A DNA stretch of 64,000 bases, taken from NCBI RefSeq assembly GCF_030915405.1, contig NZ_CP133262.1, positions 1,984,001 through 2,048,000 on the forward strand, in the 5' to 3' direction. The position numbers were made by a program, and so were the translations under genes. The notes under the pieces are model-generated. The model was not told the origin of the DNA, searched no databases, and saw only the letters and a list, made by a program, of their open reading frames with translations. Numbering within the stretch: position 1 is the first letter of the stretch; every line of letters starts with the position of its first letter. Positions 27,010 through 36,554 of the stretch are shown here, piece after piece. The stretch comes from Neobacillus nitrireducens. Its GTDB lineage: Bacteria; Bacillota; Bacilli; Bacillales; Cytobacillaceae.

Positions 27010-27744
27010 TTATAGTGAAATAGTTTGAAATTCTTCTGCAAGCATAATTATACCAGTAAATTCATTAGATGCCTCAGTAATTAACTCAGATACTGACCCA
27101 TAATGAGGTAAATGTGTAAGAATTAATTTTTTAACACCAGCTTTTTGCGCAAAGTTTCCGGCGTCGATACTGTTCATATGTCCTGCTGACTTTCCGTCCT
27201 GGTGTCCATAAAAGTTGCATTCACACAATAATAGATCAGCATTTTGACCGAACTCAATGAATTCATCCTTAAAGGAACTGTCAGCAGTGTAGACAATCGC
27301 TTTTCCAGCCGCTTCAATTCTCATTGCATAGCAAGGGACCGGGTGATCTGTTTTTAAAAATGAGACTTGAAATGGACCAACTGTGAGTATCTCACCAGGA
27401 TGATAAGCAACACCTTTTGTAATCTCTTTATAGGTTAATTTACTAAATTCATTTGGATCGAGCTCATGACCATATAGGGGAAGGTTTGGAGTCTTCTTTC
27501 CTAAAAACCCTTGGATTAATCTCGCATGCTGCAGGACACCAATATCCGCGATGTGATCGGGGTGATAATGCGAAAGTAAAACAGCATCAAGTGCTTCGGG
27601 TTGAATAATGTTTTGGAGCTTACTAAGGACTCCACTCCCACAATCAATTAAGAGATGAAATCCCTCATGTTCAAGTAAATAACCGGAACTAGCCGCATTC
27701 TGTTTCGGATAGCCTCCCCAAAAACCAATCACAGTGAGTTTCAA
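27010..27744 (-). CDS. yhfI: metallo-beta-lactamase-fold hydrolase (YhfI)
   Basis: A 244-residue MBL-fold protein. The zinc motif is SHYHPDHIAD near residue 78; later histidines are in LKTDHPVPCYAM and LTHLPHYG, with the Asp in YTADSSF. It resembles RNase Z-like and cyclic-phosphodiesterase-like members, but its substrate is not known. It lies 16 bases upstream of lplJ and likely forms an operon with it. Confidence 0.88.
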   Translation of the reverse strand: MKLTVIGFWGGYPKQNAASSGYLLEHEGFHLLIDCGSGVLSKLQNIIQPEALDAVLLSHYHPDHIADIGVLQHARLIQGFLGKKTPNLPLYGHELDPNEFSKLTYKEITKGVAYHPGEILTVGPFQVSFLKTDHPVPCYAMRIEAAGKAIVYTADSSFKDEFIEFGQNADLLLCECNFYGHQDGKSAGHMNSIDAGNFAQKAGVKKLILTHLPHYGSVSELITEASNEFTGIIMLAEEFQTISL

Positions 27745-27797
27745 TTAAATTCCTCCCATTCAAAGTTTATATACCTAATATACTCTATCTTTTCATG

Positions 27798-27842
27798 AAT
27801 GAACAAAAACCAGCCGAACTTTACGGCTGGTTTTTGTTCATT
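27798..27842. terminator. terminator of yhgE (19-base perfect arms)
   Basis: AATGAACAAAAACCAGCCG and its exact complement around a 7-base loop. The stem includes the A/T tracts, so it can work on either strand. Confidence 0.85.
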
Positions 27843-27843
27843 C

Positions 27844-30207
27844 TTATTCACTCATTTGGTGTCTATATTTATGATTATATCTAATGGTAAAATATGCGGT
27901 TGTTCCTAAAGAGAATGCAATCAAATAACCTAATAAAATCATGAAATTTTGCCACATGAAACTGAAGTCCCCACTTGATATCACTGCTTTAAAGCCTTGT
28001 ACCGAATAGGTCATTGGCAGAATGGCATTAAAATGCTGTAGGAAGTTCGGGATTAATTCAAGTGGGAAGGTTCCCGCACTAGTGGTCAATTGTAAAATTA
28101 AGATAACAATCGCAATAAAGCGTCCTGCATCAGCGAATACCGATACAAGGAGCTGTATTAAAGCAATAAACGCTAAGCTCGTCATGATCGAAAAAAGAAT
28201 AAATTTGGGTACGCTTTGTACATCGAGACCTAACCCACCAAGAAGAATCACATCTGCCAGTAGCGCTTGAAATACTCCAATCCCAGCCATGATAGAAAAC
28301 TTACTAGAAAACCAGTTAAATCCATTGGCTGGAGCAACCGCAGTATCACGAAGTGGGAAGACGATGGATAGAAGCAGTGCACCAACAAACAAACCTAAAG
28401 AAAGAAAATATGGTGCAAAACCGGTTCCATAGTTTGGAACATGATTAATTTTTTCTTTATCCAGCTTGACTGGGTCGGCCATCATATTATAGGTCTTTTC
28501 ATCGGAGTGGACTTTGGCCACTTCTTTGCTTCCATCAGATAACTTATCAGCTAATTCTTTTGCCCCATTAGAAAGTTTGGATGTACCGTCTTTTAACTGA
28601 CCGGAACCTTTAGCCAATTGACCGGCGCCGGATGTTAGAGCAGAAGCACCGCCTGTTAATTGATTCATTCCATCTGTAAGGTCAGAGGCACCTGCTTTCA
28701 ACTTACCGGAACCTGTGGCTAATTTGCCTGTTCCAGTTGTAATTTTATCAGCACCAGCTGCCAGTTGACTCATCCCGGCAGAAAGATTATTGGTGCCATC
28801 AGCTAATTTTGATGAACCAACATATAAATCATGAATCCCTTTTTGTAGTTCCTGTTGACCGCCATTAATTTTACCAATGCCTGTGATCAATTGATCAAAA
28901 TAAGGGGTTGTTTGTGCTTTAATTTTATCTTCCAATCCCTTTGATGATCCTGCTAATTTGCCATCTACCCCTGTTTTAAATTGATTAAAGCCTGCATCTA
29001 TTTTAGGGCTAAGTTGTGATAAAATTTGCTTTTCTACCTGTTCTTTTGTTGGTGCATTTTTTTGCTCATTAGCCATTATTCCTTGCACGAGTGCAGGGTC
29101 TACTTTATTTTCAATTAAGGTTTGGGCTAATTTCTGCATTTTCTCTGTTTGTTGAGAAATCGTTTGATCAGCTATTTGGGACGCTAATGTGGTCGTTAGC
29201 TGTGATTGAAATTGATCGATGCCCGCATTAAGTTCTCCGACACTTCCAGTTAATTCCTTTTCAATCCCTGAAGCAATCCCTGCGGGAAGGTCCCGTTTTA
29301 ATTGTTCGGCACCTGCTGATGCTTCTTTCGTTCCTGCAATTAGCAACGGTAGATTGGCATCCGCTTTTGCTAGTCCGTTTTTCAGCTCTGTTGAACCTGT
29401 TGCTACTTGCCTGGAACCTGTAGCGGCTTCTTTCACACCATTGTCGAATTCAATTGACTTATCTGCTAAAGTTGCCAGCCCGTTATATAGTTCCTTCGAA
29501 CCAACCGCAAGCTTGTTAGAACCTGCATCCGCTGACTTCATTCCATCGTTAAACTCAATTGATTTCTCTGCAAGTGTCGCCAGTCCTTTATTTAATTCCT
29601 TAGAACCTAAATCAAGGTCAAGCGTACCCGCACTTAATTGACCGGCACCATCACTTGCCTTCACAACACCATCGGCTAGCTCACTGATTTTGTCAAACAT
29701 AGTTTCAGCATACGTTTCCGTAACTTTTTCAGCCACCGCTGTTTTTATTTTTTCTATAGCTGTGCCGCCAATTTGAGCGGACAGGAAGTTATACCCTTCG
29801 TTAGGGGTATAGATTAATTCCAACTTTTCCGGTTGCTCATCCAATAATGTCGTTGCGTTTTTAGAAAAGCTTTTCGGTATTTCAATGACCATATAATACT
29901 TTTGATCTTTTAAGTTTTGATAGCCCTCTTCTTTATTTACAAACTCAAAACCAAATTGCTTATTTTTCTTAAGCTTTGAAACTAATTCATCGCCAAGCTT
30001 CAGATGATTCCCATCCAGCGTTGCCCCTGTATCTTCATTTACAATGGCAACGGGAAGATCATCCAGTTTGTCGTAGGGGTCCCAGAATGCCCACAAAAAC
30101 ATTCCCGCATATAATACTGGTACAAACATGACAGCAATAATCGGGATTAACAATTTTTTATTTCTTAGAATCGCAAGGAGCTCTTCCTTAAACAATATGT
30201 TTTTCAC
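27844..30207 (-). CDS. yhgE: YhgE/Pip family membrane protein
   Basis: A 787-residue protein of the family that includes the lactococcal phage infection protein. An N-terminal helix (about 20-38) and five or six C-terminal helices (about 620-775) resemble ABC-2 type permeases. The large middle part, outside the cell, has many repeats of the form L-x-x-G-x-x-x-L (for example KLADGTNNLSAGMSQL, LATGSGKLKAGASDL), likely a long coil. The gene is followed by a strong terminator. Upstream are two spaced inverted half-sites. The usual TetR neighbour yhgD is absent between it and hemY. Confidence 0.88.
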   Translation of the reverse strand: MKNILFKEELLAILRNKKLLIPIIAVMFVPVLYAGMFLWAFWDPYDKLDDLPVAIVNEDTGATLDGNHLKLGDELVSKLKKNKQFGFEFVNKEEGYQNLKDQKYYMVIEIPKSFSKNATTLLDEQPEKLELIYTPNEGYNFLSAQIGGTAIEKIKTAVAEKVTETYAETMFDKISELADGVVKASDGAGQLSAGTLDLDLGSKELNKGLATLAEKSIEFNDGMKSADAGSNKLAVGSKELYNGLATLADKSIEFDNGVKEAATGSRQVATGSTELKNGLAKADANLPLLIAGTKEASAGAEQLKRDLPAGIASGIEKELTGSVGELNAGIDQFQSQLTTTLASQIADQTISQQTEKMQKLAQTLIENKVDPALVQGIMANEQKNAPTKEQVEKQILSQLSPKIDAGFNQFKTGVDGKLAGSSKGLEDKIKAQTTPYFDQLITGIGKINGGQQELQKGIHDLYVGSSKLADGTNNLSAGMSQLAAGADKITTGTGKLATGSGKLKAGASDLTDGMNQLTGGASALTSGAGQLAKGSGQLKDGTSKLSNGAKELADKLSDGSKEVAKVHSDEKTYNMMADPVKLDKEKINHVPNYGTGFAPYFLSLGLFVGALLLSIVFPLRDTAVAPANGFNWFSSKFSIMAGIGVFQALLADVILLGGLGLDVQSVPKFILFSIMTSLAFIALIQLLVSVFADAGRFIAIVILILQLTTSAGTFPLELIPNFLQHFNAILPMTYSVQGFKAVISSGDFSFMWQNFMILLGYLIAFSLGTTAYFTIRYNHKYRHQMSE

Positions 30208-30231
30208 TTATGATGCCTCCTTTTATATTTA

Positions 30232-30254
30232 TGACCATTTTGTTCATTTAGTCA
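30232..30254. promoter_or_regulatory. candidate operator upstream of yhgE, site 1 (TGAC-N15-GTCA)
   Basis: ATGAC and GTCAT half-sites around 15 bases, 25 bases upstream of yhgE. A second site of the same layout follows. No known consensus recognised. Confidence 0.35.
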
Positions 30255-30325
30255 TTTCCTTTCAAAAAAGTATGGAATATCTCATTGATACTCCAATAAT
30301 TTCTACTAATCAAAATCACAAAAAG

Positions 30326-30348
30326 TGACTGATTGAGTAATTTGGTCA
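30326..30348. promoter_or_regulatory. candidate operator upstream of yhgE, site 2 (TGAC-N15-GTCA)
   Basis: TGAC and GTCA half-sites around 15 bases, 94 bases beyond site 1. The identical spacing suggests one dimeric regulator such as a TetR-family protein. Confidence 0.35.
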
Positions 30349-30392
30349 GTTAATACTTTTAGAGTATACATCGATTCATACCTGTTTGCAAG

Positions 30393-30424
30393 CAGAAAAA
30401 AGAAGCTGTTATTTATGAACAGCT
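30393..30424 (-). terminator. terminator of hemY, overlapping its stop codon
   Basis: AGCTGTT/AACAGCT stem with a T tract on the minus strand; the hemY stop lies in the stem. Confidence 0.8.
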
Positions 30425-31854
30425 CCTGTTGAGGTATCTTTTCTTTTTAAATAATCAAGGACGTCTTTAACTGCGGCCTCACCCTGGTCAATACAATCTG
30501 GTAGACCAACACCGCCATAGGAAGACCCTGCTAAAAATATACCTGGTAATTCCGTTTTCAATTGCTTATCAATGTCTATTAACCTTTGCTTATGACCCAC
30601 CGTATATTGTGGCATGGAATTTTTCCATCGGGAAATGATTGCAAAATCCGGATTCATCGTGATATCCATGGTTTTTTTCAAATCATCTAAGACAATCTTT
30701 ATAATTCTATCATCTGAAAGGTCGACGATTGTTTCATCTCCAGACCTCCCAACATAACAGCGGAGCAGCACTTTCCCTTCTGGAGTAGAATGAGCCCACT
30801 TTTTATGGGTCCAAGTACATGCTGTAATTGAATAGTCACTATTTCTAGAAACAACGAAGCCTGTTCCATCAATATCATTTTTCACTGCTTCTTTAGGAAA
30901 TGCTAAAGCTACTGTTGCTACTGATGTAGAAGGGACCGATTTTAACGGATCAAAAAAACTATATTCTGAAAACATCGCTTGCGTTATTTTATGAGGCGTC
31001 GCCGCAATAATGCTATCAGCAACCAATGTTTCCCTATTATTGAGATAAACTTCATACTTATTCCCATCTTTAGTGACTTTGTCTACACGGTGCCCTTTTA
31101 AAATTGACCTTTTGTCTAACTTTGCTTCTATGGCTTCAGCAAATGATTGAAGCCCAGTTTTAAATGTTAAGAAGGCACCTTTAACTTTTTCATTATTTTC
31201 AGGTTTTTTGGGTTGTGAAGGGGCAGATTTTTTCATCCCAATGATCAGGCTTCTGTATTTCTGTTCTACCTCATAGAATTGCGGAAAAGTGGACATGAGA
31301 CTTAATTGATCAATATCACCCGCATAAATCCCTGATAATAATGGTTCAATTAAATTCTCGACCACCTCATCGCCTAGCCTTCTTCTGAAGAACTCTCCCA
31401 ATGATTGGTCTTTTCCGCTTTCGGACCGAGGTAAAATGAAATCTGCCGCAGCTCTTAGTTTGCCGGGAATAGAAAAAAGACCTGTGGTAAGAAAAGGTCC
31501 TACTTCGGTTGGAATTCCCATGATCGAACCACCGGGCATTGAATGAAGTTTCTCGTTAACTAACACGAATGATTTTCCCGTGGAATTATGGACTAATTGA
31601 TCCTCCATCCCCACTTCCCTTGCTAACCTAGTAATACTTGTCTTTCGGGCTAAAAATGAATCCGGCCCTCTCTCAATTGTATAACCATCCCTGATAACAG
31701 TTTGCATCTTGCCTCCGAGACGGTGTGAAGCTTCGATTAGTTGGATCTCAATGGGGAGATTATGTTCCTGAATTGCTTTTTGAAGATAAAAAGCTGATGT
31801 GAGCCCAGCAATTCCTCCCCCAATGATGATAATCTTATGTTTTTCTTCCGCCAA
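30409..31854 (-). CDS. hemY: coproporphyrinogen III oxidase (HemY/CgoX)
   Basis: A 481-residue FAD enzyme. In Gram-positive bacteria it oxidises coproporphyrinogen III to coproporphyrin III ahead of iron insertion by HemH. The FAD loop IIIIGGGIAGLTSAFYL is at the N-terminus, with IERGPDSFLA and the C-terminal GVGLPDCIDQGE. I favour TTG 31854, since AAGGTGA is 5 bases upstream; the in-frame GTG 31863 overlaps that SD. It is the last gene of the hemEHY group. Confidence 0.93.
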   Translation of the reverse strand: MAEEKHKIIIIGGGIAGLTSAFYLQKAIQEHNLPIEIQLIEASHRLGGKMQTVIRDGYTIERGPDSFLARKTSITRLAREVGMEDQLVHNSTGKSFVLVNEKLHSMPGGSIMGIPTEVGPFLTTGLFSIPGKLRAAADFILPRSESGKDQSLGEFFRRRLGDEVVENLIEPLLSGIYAGDIDQLSLMSTFPQFYEVEQKYRSLIIGMKKSAPSQPKKPENNEKVKGAFLTFKTGLQSFAEAIEAKLDKRSILKGHRVDKVTKDGNKYEVYLNNRETLVADSIIAATPHKITQAMFSEYSFFDPLKSVPSTSVATVALAFPKEAVKNDIDGTGFVVSRNSDYSITACTWTHKKWAHSTPEGKVLLRCYVGRSGDETIVDLSDDRIIKIVLDDLKKTMDITMNPDFAIISRWKNSMPQYTVGHKQRLIDIDKQLKTELPGIFLAGSSYGGVGLPDCIDQGEAAVKDVLDYLKRKDTSTGAVHK

Positions 31855-31884
31855 GGTACTCACCTTCTTCCACTAATCTGAATC

Positions 31885-32820
31885 TTACTCAGTAACCATC
31901 TTAAGAACGACGGTCGACAATGCATCAATAAATTCTTCCTTTGCATTTGGCATTTCTGGGCGGTAGTAACTTGCACCCACTTCTTCCGTCACTTTTCTAC
32001 ATTCATAATCATTATCATAAAGCACTTCAAGGTGTTCACATACAAACCCTACAGGTGCATAAACAAACGCTTTATAATGATACTCATTATATAAATCCCG
32101 AGTTAAATCCTGAACATCCGGGCCAAGCCAAGGTTCTGGAGTTTGTCCGGCACTTTGCCAGCCAACCACATAATTTTGTATTCCCGCCTGTTCAGCAATT
32201 AAGTCCGCTGTTTCTTGCAATTGGCTCGGATATGGATCACCAAACTGGAGGATTTTCTCAGGCAGACTATGTGCGGAAACAATCAGGACGGCCTCGTCCC
32301 TTTCCTCTTGCGGCATCCTTAAAAAGACTTTTTTTACCTTATCAACCCAGTATCCAATAAACTTTGGTTCTTGATACCAGCTGTCAATTGTTCTGATTTT
32401 TAACTTTCCACCCAATTTTTCTGCTTCTTCTAAAGCTCTTCCATTGTAGGACTTTATGCTGAAAGTTGAAAAATGAGGAGCAAGAACGATACTGATAGCC
32501 TCTTCGATGCCGTCAGCATCCATTTGTTTCACTGCATCTTCAATAAAAGGAGTGATGTGTTTTAAGCCAAGATACATTTTAAATTCTATTTCCTGTTGAA
32601 TATTATTTAGATGTTCTTCGAGTTTTTCTGCTTGCTCAAGGGTAATCTTAGCTAACGGAGATATCCCGCCAATCGCTTCATACCTGCCACGAAGTTCTTC
32701 GATCATTTCTGGTGTTGGCTTTCGGCCGTGTCGAATATGGGTATAGTATCCCTCTAAATCATCTAATGTATATGGAGTCCCGTAAGCCATTACTAACAGG
32801 CCCATTTTCTTTTTTGTCAT
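31885..32820 (-). CDS. hemH: ferrochelatase (coproporphyrin ferrochelatase) HemH
   Basis: A 311-residue soluble enzyme that inserts ferrous iron into the porphyrin. [20 protein letters not shown] at the start, the active-site histidine in [26 protein letters not shown] and the conserved Glu in [12 protein letters not shown] match B. subtilis HemH (310 residues). It has no C-terminal iron-sulfur extension. The SD GAGGTG precedes ATG 32820. hemY follows after about 30 bases. Confidence 0.96.
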   Translation of the reverse strand: MTKKKMGLLVMAYGTPYTLDDLEGYYTHIRHGRKPTPEMIEELRGRYEAIGGISPLAKITLEQAEKLEEHLNNIQQEIEFKMYLGLKHITPFIEDAVKQMDADGIEEAISIVLAPHFSTFSIKSYNGRALEEAEKLGGKLKIRTIDSWYQEPKFIGYWVDKVKKVFLRMPQEERDEAVLIVSAHSLPEKILQFGDPYPSQLQETADLIAEQAGIQNYVVGWQSAGQTPEPWLGPDVQDLTRDLYNEYHYKAFVYAPVGFVCEHLEVLYDNDYECRKVTEEVGASYYRPEMPNAKEEFIDALSTVVLKMVTE

Positions 32821-32985
32821 GTTCGCACCTCATTTTCAAATCTATTCGCTTTTTCCCATTTAAAAAAATCATTTGGGTCCGGGCCATTAAAAGCTGTGTT
32901 GCCCTCAATGACCCATTATAAAGCAGCCGATATTATTGTGCCAAAAAATTGGACTGCTTACCAATTTTAAACTTAAGATGGGAAA

Positions 32986-34032
32986 TTAACGACTTAATTT
33001 TGATGCAGAATACTCATGGACAAATGAAGCTAATTTTTTCAACGTTTCAGGGTTAACTGAAGGGAATACACCGTGCCCTAAATTAAAAATGTAGCCATCC
33101 TGTTCCATTCCTTGGTCTAAAATAGCTTTCGCTCTTTCCTCAATGACTTCCCATGGAGCTAACAGAATAGCCGGGTCAAGATTCCCCTGAATAGCTTTGT
33201 TAATACCCATTTCTCTTGCCTGGTGAATCGGCAGACGCCAATCCAACCCAACAACATCCAGTGGCAGGTCATTCCATTCTAAAGCAAGATGACTAGCACC
33301 GACGCCGAACATAATTAATGGAACATTTTCCTCTTTTAATGAAACAAAAATACGATTCATAATGGGCTTAATGAAATACCGATAATCCTCTACATTTAAA
33401 GCCCCCACCCATGAATCAAAAATCTGAATAGCCTTTGCACCAGCTTTAATTTGCGACTTCACATATGTAATGATCATGTCGCCGAGCTTATCCATAAGTG
33501 CAAACCACGCCTTTGGCTCGGTGTACATAAACGCTTTTGTCTTATTATAGTTTTTGGAAGGACCGCCTTCAATCATATAGCTGGCAAGGGTAAATGGAGC
33601 ACCCGAAAAACCGATTAATGGTACGGATAACTGCTCTTGTGTTAATAATTTAATCGTGTCCAATACATAAGGGACATCCTCTTCAGGATTAATTTCACCT
33701 AGTTTTTCAACATCTGCTAAAGAACGAATTGGATTGTCAATAACAGGTCCAATCCCTCCTTTTATTTCTACCTCCATCCCAATTGCTGGGAGCGGCGTCA
33801 TAATATCTTTATATAAAATCGCAGCATCGACGTTATATTGTTCAACAGGCAAGCGCGTTACATAAGCACAAAGCTCAGGCTGATGTGTAATTTCAAATAA
33901 GGAATACTTTTCTTTAATCGCTCTGTACTCTGGCTGCGAACGGCCAGCTTGACGCATATACCATAAAGGTACATGATCGGTTTTTTCGCCTCTGGCTGCT
34001 TTTAATAATGTTTCATTAATTGGTCTTGTCAT
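32986..34032 (-). CDS. hemE: uroporphyrinogen decarboxylase HemE
   Basis: A 348-residue enzyme that decarboxylates the four acetate side chains of uroporphyrinogen III. The signature [17 protein letters not shown] is at the N-terminus, with [17 protein letters not shown] and the C-terminal [14 protein letters not shown]. It opens the hemE-hemH-hemY group, and the 165-base gap to hemH shows no terminator. The SD AAAGGTGG stands before the ATG. Confidence 0.96.
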   Translation of the reverse strand: MTRPINETLLKAARGEKTDHVPLWYMRQAGRSQPEYRAIKEKYSLFEITHQPELCAYVTRLPVEQYNVDAAILYKDIMTPLPAIGMEVEIKGGIGPVIDNPIRSLADVEKLGEINPEEDVPYVLDTIKLLTQEQLSVPLIGFSGAPFTLASYMIEGGPSKNYNKTKAFMYTEPKAWFALMDKLGDMIITYVKSQIKAGAKAIQIFDSWVGALNVEDYRYFIKPIMNRIFVSLKEENVPLIMFGVGASHLALEWNDLPLDVVGLDWRLPIHQAREMGINKAIQGNLDPAILLAPWEVIEERAKAILDQGMEQDGYIFNLGHGVFPSVNPETLKKLASFVHEYSASKLSR

Positions 34033-34334
34033 TAGTGTTGTCCACCTTTCAAAAACGTGTCTGTTGTCAATTTTAATATATATAGCATAAATTTAAAACT
34101 TACTCATTCTTATTAAACTGTATTTACTATATCTATTTATCCTATTTGTGTATAGCTAACGATATTAACTGTCAAAAAAAAGTCGTTTTTTCGTTTTTAA
34201 ATTTGTTAAATCTGCAGGCATTTCCCCAATAATTTTTTCACTAATTCCGCTCACCTCTTGATGCAATTTTCATATTCTGTATTACATCCAACAGGGCTAT
34301 AGCCCTCCCTGGATGATAGAGAGGAGGGAAATAC
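34033..34334. other. 302-bp divergent intergenic region between hemE and yhfA
   Basis: No gene is seen. On the minus strand TTGACA (34170-34175) stands 15 bases before TATACA (34149-34154), or 17 before TACACA, a possible sigma-A promoter for hemE. On the plus strand, 34285-34315 holds CATCCA...TGGATG enclosing the perfect palindrome AGGGCTATAGCCCT (34293-34306), just before the yhfA SD. Confidence 0.45.
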
Positions 34335-35732
34335 ATGGTTGTCGAGCTTACTGCTCTTCATTGGATCTATGTGACCTTTATTGTTCTTATCATTGGATTT
34401 ATGGTCATGAGAAGGGACACATCCATTGTATGTATCGTCGGGATATTCCTAATTGCTATCACTGCAACCGGGTCGTTAAGCCATTCAATAAGCAGTATTT
34501 TCAACAGTTTCAGTTATGCGATTACTGAATTATTATCTACTATTCTTGTTATTTCAATAATTGTTGCCATGAGCAATACTTTAACGGTAACTGGAATTAA
34601 TGATGTGATGATTTCACCATTTCGAAAACTAATCCGCAACCCAACACTCGCCTATTGGACAATAGGAATTCTTATGATGATTATATCCTGGTTCTTCTGG
34701 CCATCCCCTGCTGTTGCACTTTTAGGTGCCGTCCTTCTTCCAGTTGCGATTCGCGCTGGACTGCCAGCTCTTGGCGTAGCCATGGCAATGAACTTGTTTG
34801 GTCATGGTATCGCTTTATCTGGTGACTTTGTCATTCAAGCTGCTCCTAAACTAACCTCAGATGCAGCGGGTATTCCCATTCAAGACGTGATTAATGCCAG
34901 CATTCCATTAGTGTTTATTATGGGTCTTGTTACAACTGTAACCGCATTCTACTTCTTAAAAAGGGATATGAAGCGGGGAATTCTAAAAACGACAACTTCC
35001 GAAAGCGCGGATTCGCCTGCTGGTGGCACTGACCAGCCTGCGCTTCTATCACTTGCTCAAAAACGCTTTTTCGCCCTATTAGTACCCTTATTATTTGCTG
35101 CAGACGTTGCGGCGATGTCCATTCTTGATTTAGCAGGCGGCGATGCCACAGCTTTAATTGGCGGCACTTCGATTCTTATACTTTTATTAATTGCCTTAAC
35201 AAGCCATAAAAGTAAAGGCTTAGAAAAAACAACACAATATCTAATCGAAGGATTCCAATTTGGTTTTAAAGTTTTTGGTCCGGTAATCCCGATTGCTGCT
35301 TTCTTTTATTTGGGTGATGCCGGATTCGGGAAAATCATTGGTGACTTTTTACCGAAGGCTTCTCAAGGAATTGTCAATGATTTAGGAGTTTCTCTCGCTA
35401 ATATCGTCCCATTAAGTAAAGAAGTTGGGGCGATTACCCTGACTACCGTTGGGGCAATCACTGGTCTCGATGGTTCAGGCTTTTCCGGAATCTCACTTGC
35501 CGGTTCTGTTGCCAGCCTATTTGCCATTGCCATCGGTAAGGGTGCTGCCACATTGACGGCACTCGGGCAAATTTCTGCCATATGGGTAGGGGGCGGAACT
35601 CTGGTACCATGGGCGTTAATCCCGGCTGCAGCTATCTGTAATGTCGATCCATTTGAACTAGCAAGGCGAAACCTTCTTCCTGTGGTGATTGGGCTCGTTG
35701 TGACAACGATTGCTGCGATGTTTCTCATTTAA
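34335..35732 (+). CDS. yhfA: predicted ion/solute permease YhfA
   Basis: A 465-residue integral membrane protein with about eleven or twelve helices. FFWPSPAVALLGAVLLPVA, FGHGIALSGDFVIQAAPKLT and the inverted second half suggest an ion-transporter-superfamily permease. The substrate is unknown. Position near hemE and yhaA and the wording I recall for B. subtilis YhfA support the symbol. SD GGAGGG. An RNA or DNA palindrome stands just upstream. Confidence 0.8.
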   Translation: MVVELTALHWIYVTFIVLIIGFMVMRRDTSIVCIVGIFLIAITATGSLSHSISSIFNSFSYAITELLSTILVISIIVAMSNTLTVTGINDVMISPFRKLIRNPTLAYWTIGILMMIISWFFWPSPAVALLGAVLLPVAIRAGLPALGVAMAMNLFGHGIALSGDFVIQAAPKLTSDAAGIPIQDVINASIPLVFIMGLVTTVTAFYFLKRDMKRGILKTTTSESADSPAGGTDQPALLSLAQKRFFALLVPLLFAADVAAMSILDLAGGDATALIGGTSILILLLIALTSHKSKGLEKTTQYLIEGFQFGFKVFGPVIPIAAFFYLGDAGFGKIIGDFLPKASQGIVNDLGVSLANIVPLSKEVGAITLTTVGAITGLDGSGFSGISLAGSVASLFAIAIGKGAATLTALGQISAIWVGGGTLVPWALIPAAAICNVDPFELARRNLLPVVIGLVVTTIAAMFLI

Positions 35733-35736
35733 CCGA

Positions 35737-35773
35737 AGCAAAGAGGCTGATCCTATGAACAGCCTCTTTGCTT
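35737..35773. terminator. bidirectional terminator between yhfA and the PAP2 gene
   Basis: AAGCAAAGAGGCTG and its exact complement (14-base arms), 9-base loop, between convergent genes. Confidence 0.85.
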
Positions 35774-36407
35774 AATTTTGCCGCTTTTTAAAATAGTTAT
35801 ATATTAGAATCCAAATAACTACCCAGATATAACCTAATGCATAGCCTCCAAGGACATCTGATGGATAATGAACCTGTAAAACAATTCGGCTTGCACCTAT
35901 TAATAAGAGTAAGATAGCTGTAATAACCGCGATTGTGATCTTTGCTGACTTTGATTTTGCTTCCTCCATTAGAAGATACGCAATCATAAAATAAACAATC
36001 ATCCCCACCATCGCATGTCCACTCGGAAAGCTGTAGCTTTTCACATCGACAAGATGTTCAAGGTCTGGCCTAGGGCGTACAAAAAGATTCTTTAAAAGCT
36101 TACTAACTTCATTTCCTATTGCTACTGATAAGGCAAGGGCACCCGCACCAACGTAGTTCCTCTGTTTAAGTAATAACCACGCTAACGCAAGTAAGGCAAC
36201 AACCCCAATCCCCTTTTTATCGCCCATTTCTGTTACTTGAATAAAAAATGGAATGACTGCTTTAGGCACATGTGCAAATAGCCTTGCCACCTTGTCATCG
36301 ATCCAAAAATCGCTGCTCATTGCAACCTTGATGGATGTAAGCAATGCGCAAAAAAGTGCAAAAATAAAAAATAGATAAGAAAAATTCCTGTAGTTCTTTT
36401 GTTCCAT
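35772..36407 (-). CDS. PAP2-family membrane phosphatase
   Basis: A 211-residue protein with about six membrane helices and all three PAP2 motifs: KNLFVRPRP (K-x6-RP), FPSGHA, and SRIVLQVHYPSD (SR-x5-H-x3-D). Members remove phosphate from lipids such as undecaprenyl pyrophosphate, phosphatidylglycerol phosphate or phosphatidate outside the membrane. The precise substrate cannot be told. B. subtilis has a comparable gene (yhgC region differs), so I give no symbol. Confidence 0.9.
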   Translation of the reverse strand: MEQKNYRNFSYLFFIFALFCALLTSIKVAMSSDFWIDDKVARLFAHVPKAVIPFFIQVTEMGDKKGIGVVALLALAWLLLKQRNYVGAGALALSVAIGNEVSKLLKNLFVRPRPDLEHLVDVKSYSFPSGHAMVGMIVYFMIAYLLMEEAKSKSAKITIAVITAILLLLIGASRIVLQVHYPSDVLGGYALGYIWVVIWILIYNYFKKRQN

Positions 36408-36554
36408 CCCCCAAACCCTTTCCTGCTCATATCTAATTGAAATTCTAGTAAAAAGTATAAAGAAAATGCCTATAAAAATCTACTTTAGAGGATATAAATG
36501 TTAAAATAGTTTGAAAATAGATTCTATATCACTGATATGTTTGGAGGAATAGAT

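Noticed and set aside
31941..32360. 139-residue open frame antisense to hemH
   Set aside because: Lies wholly within the conserved ferrochelatase gene and has no SD or family features.
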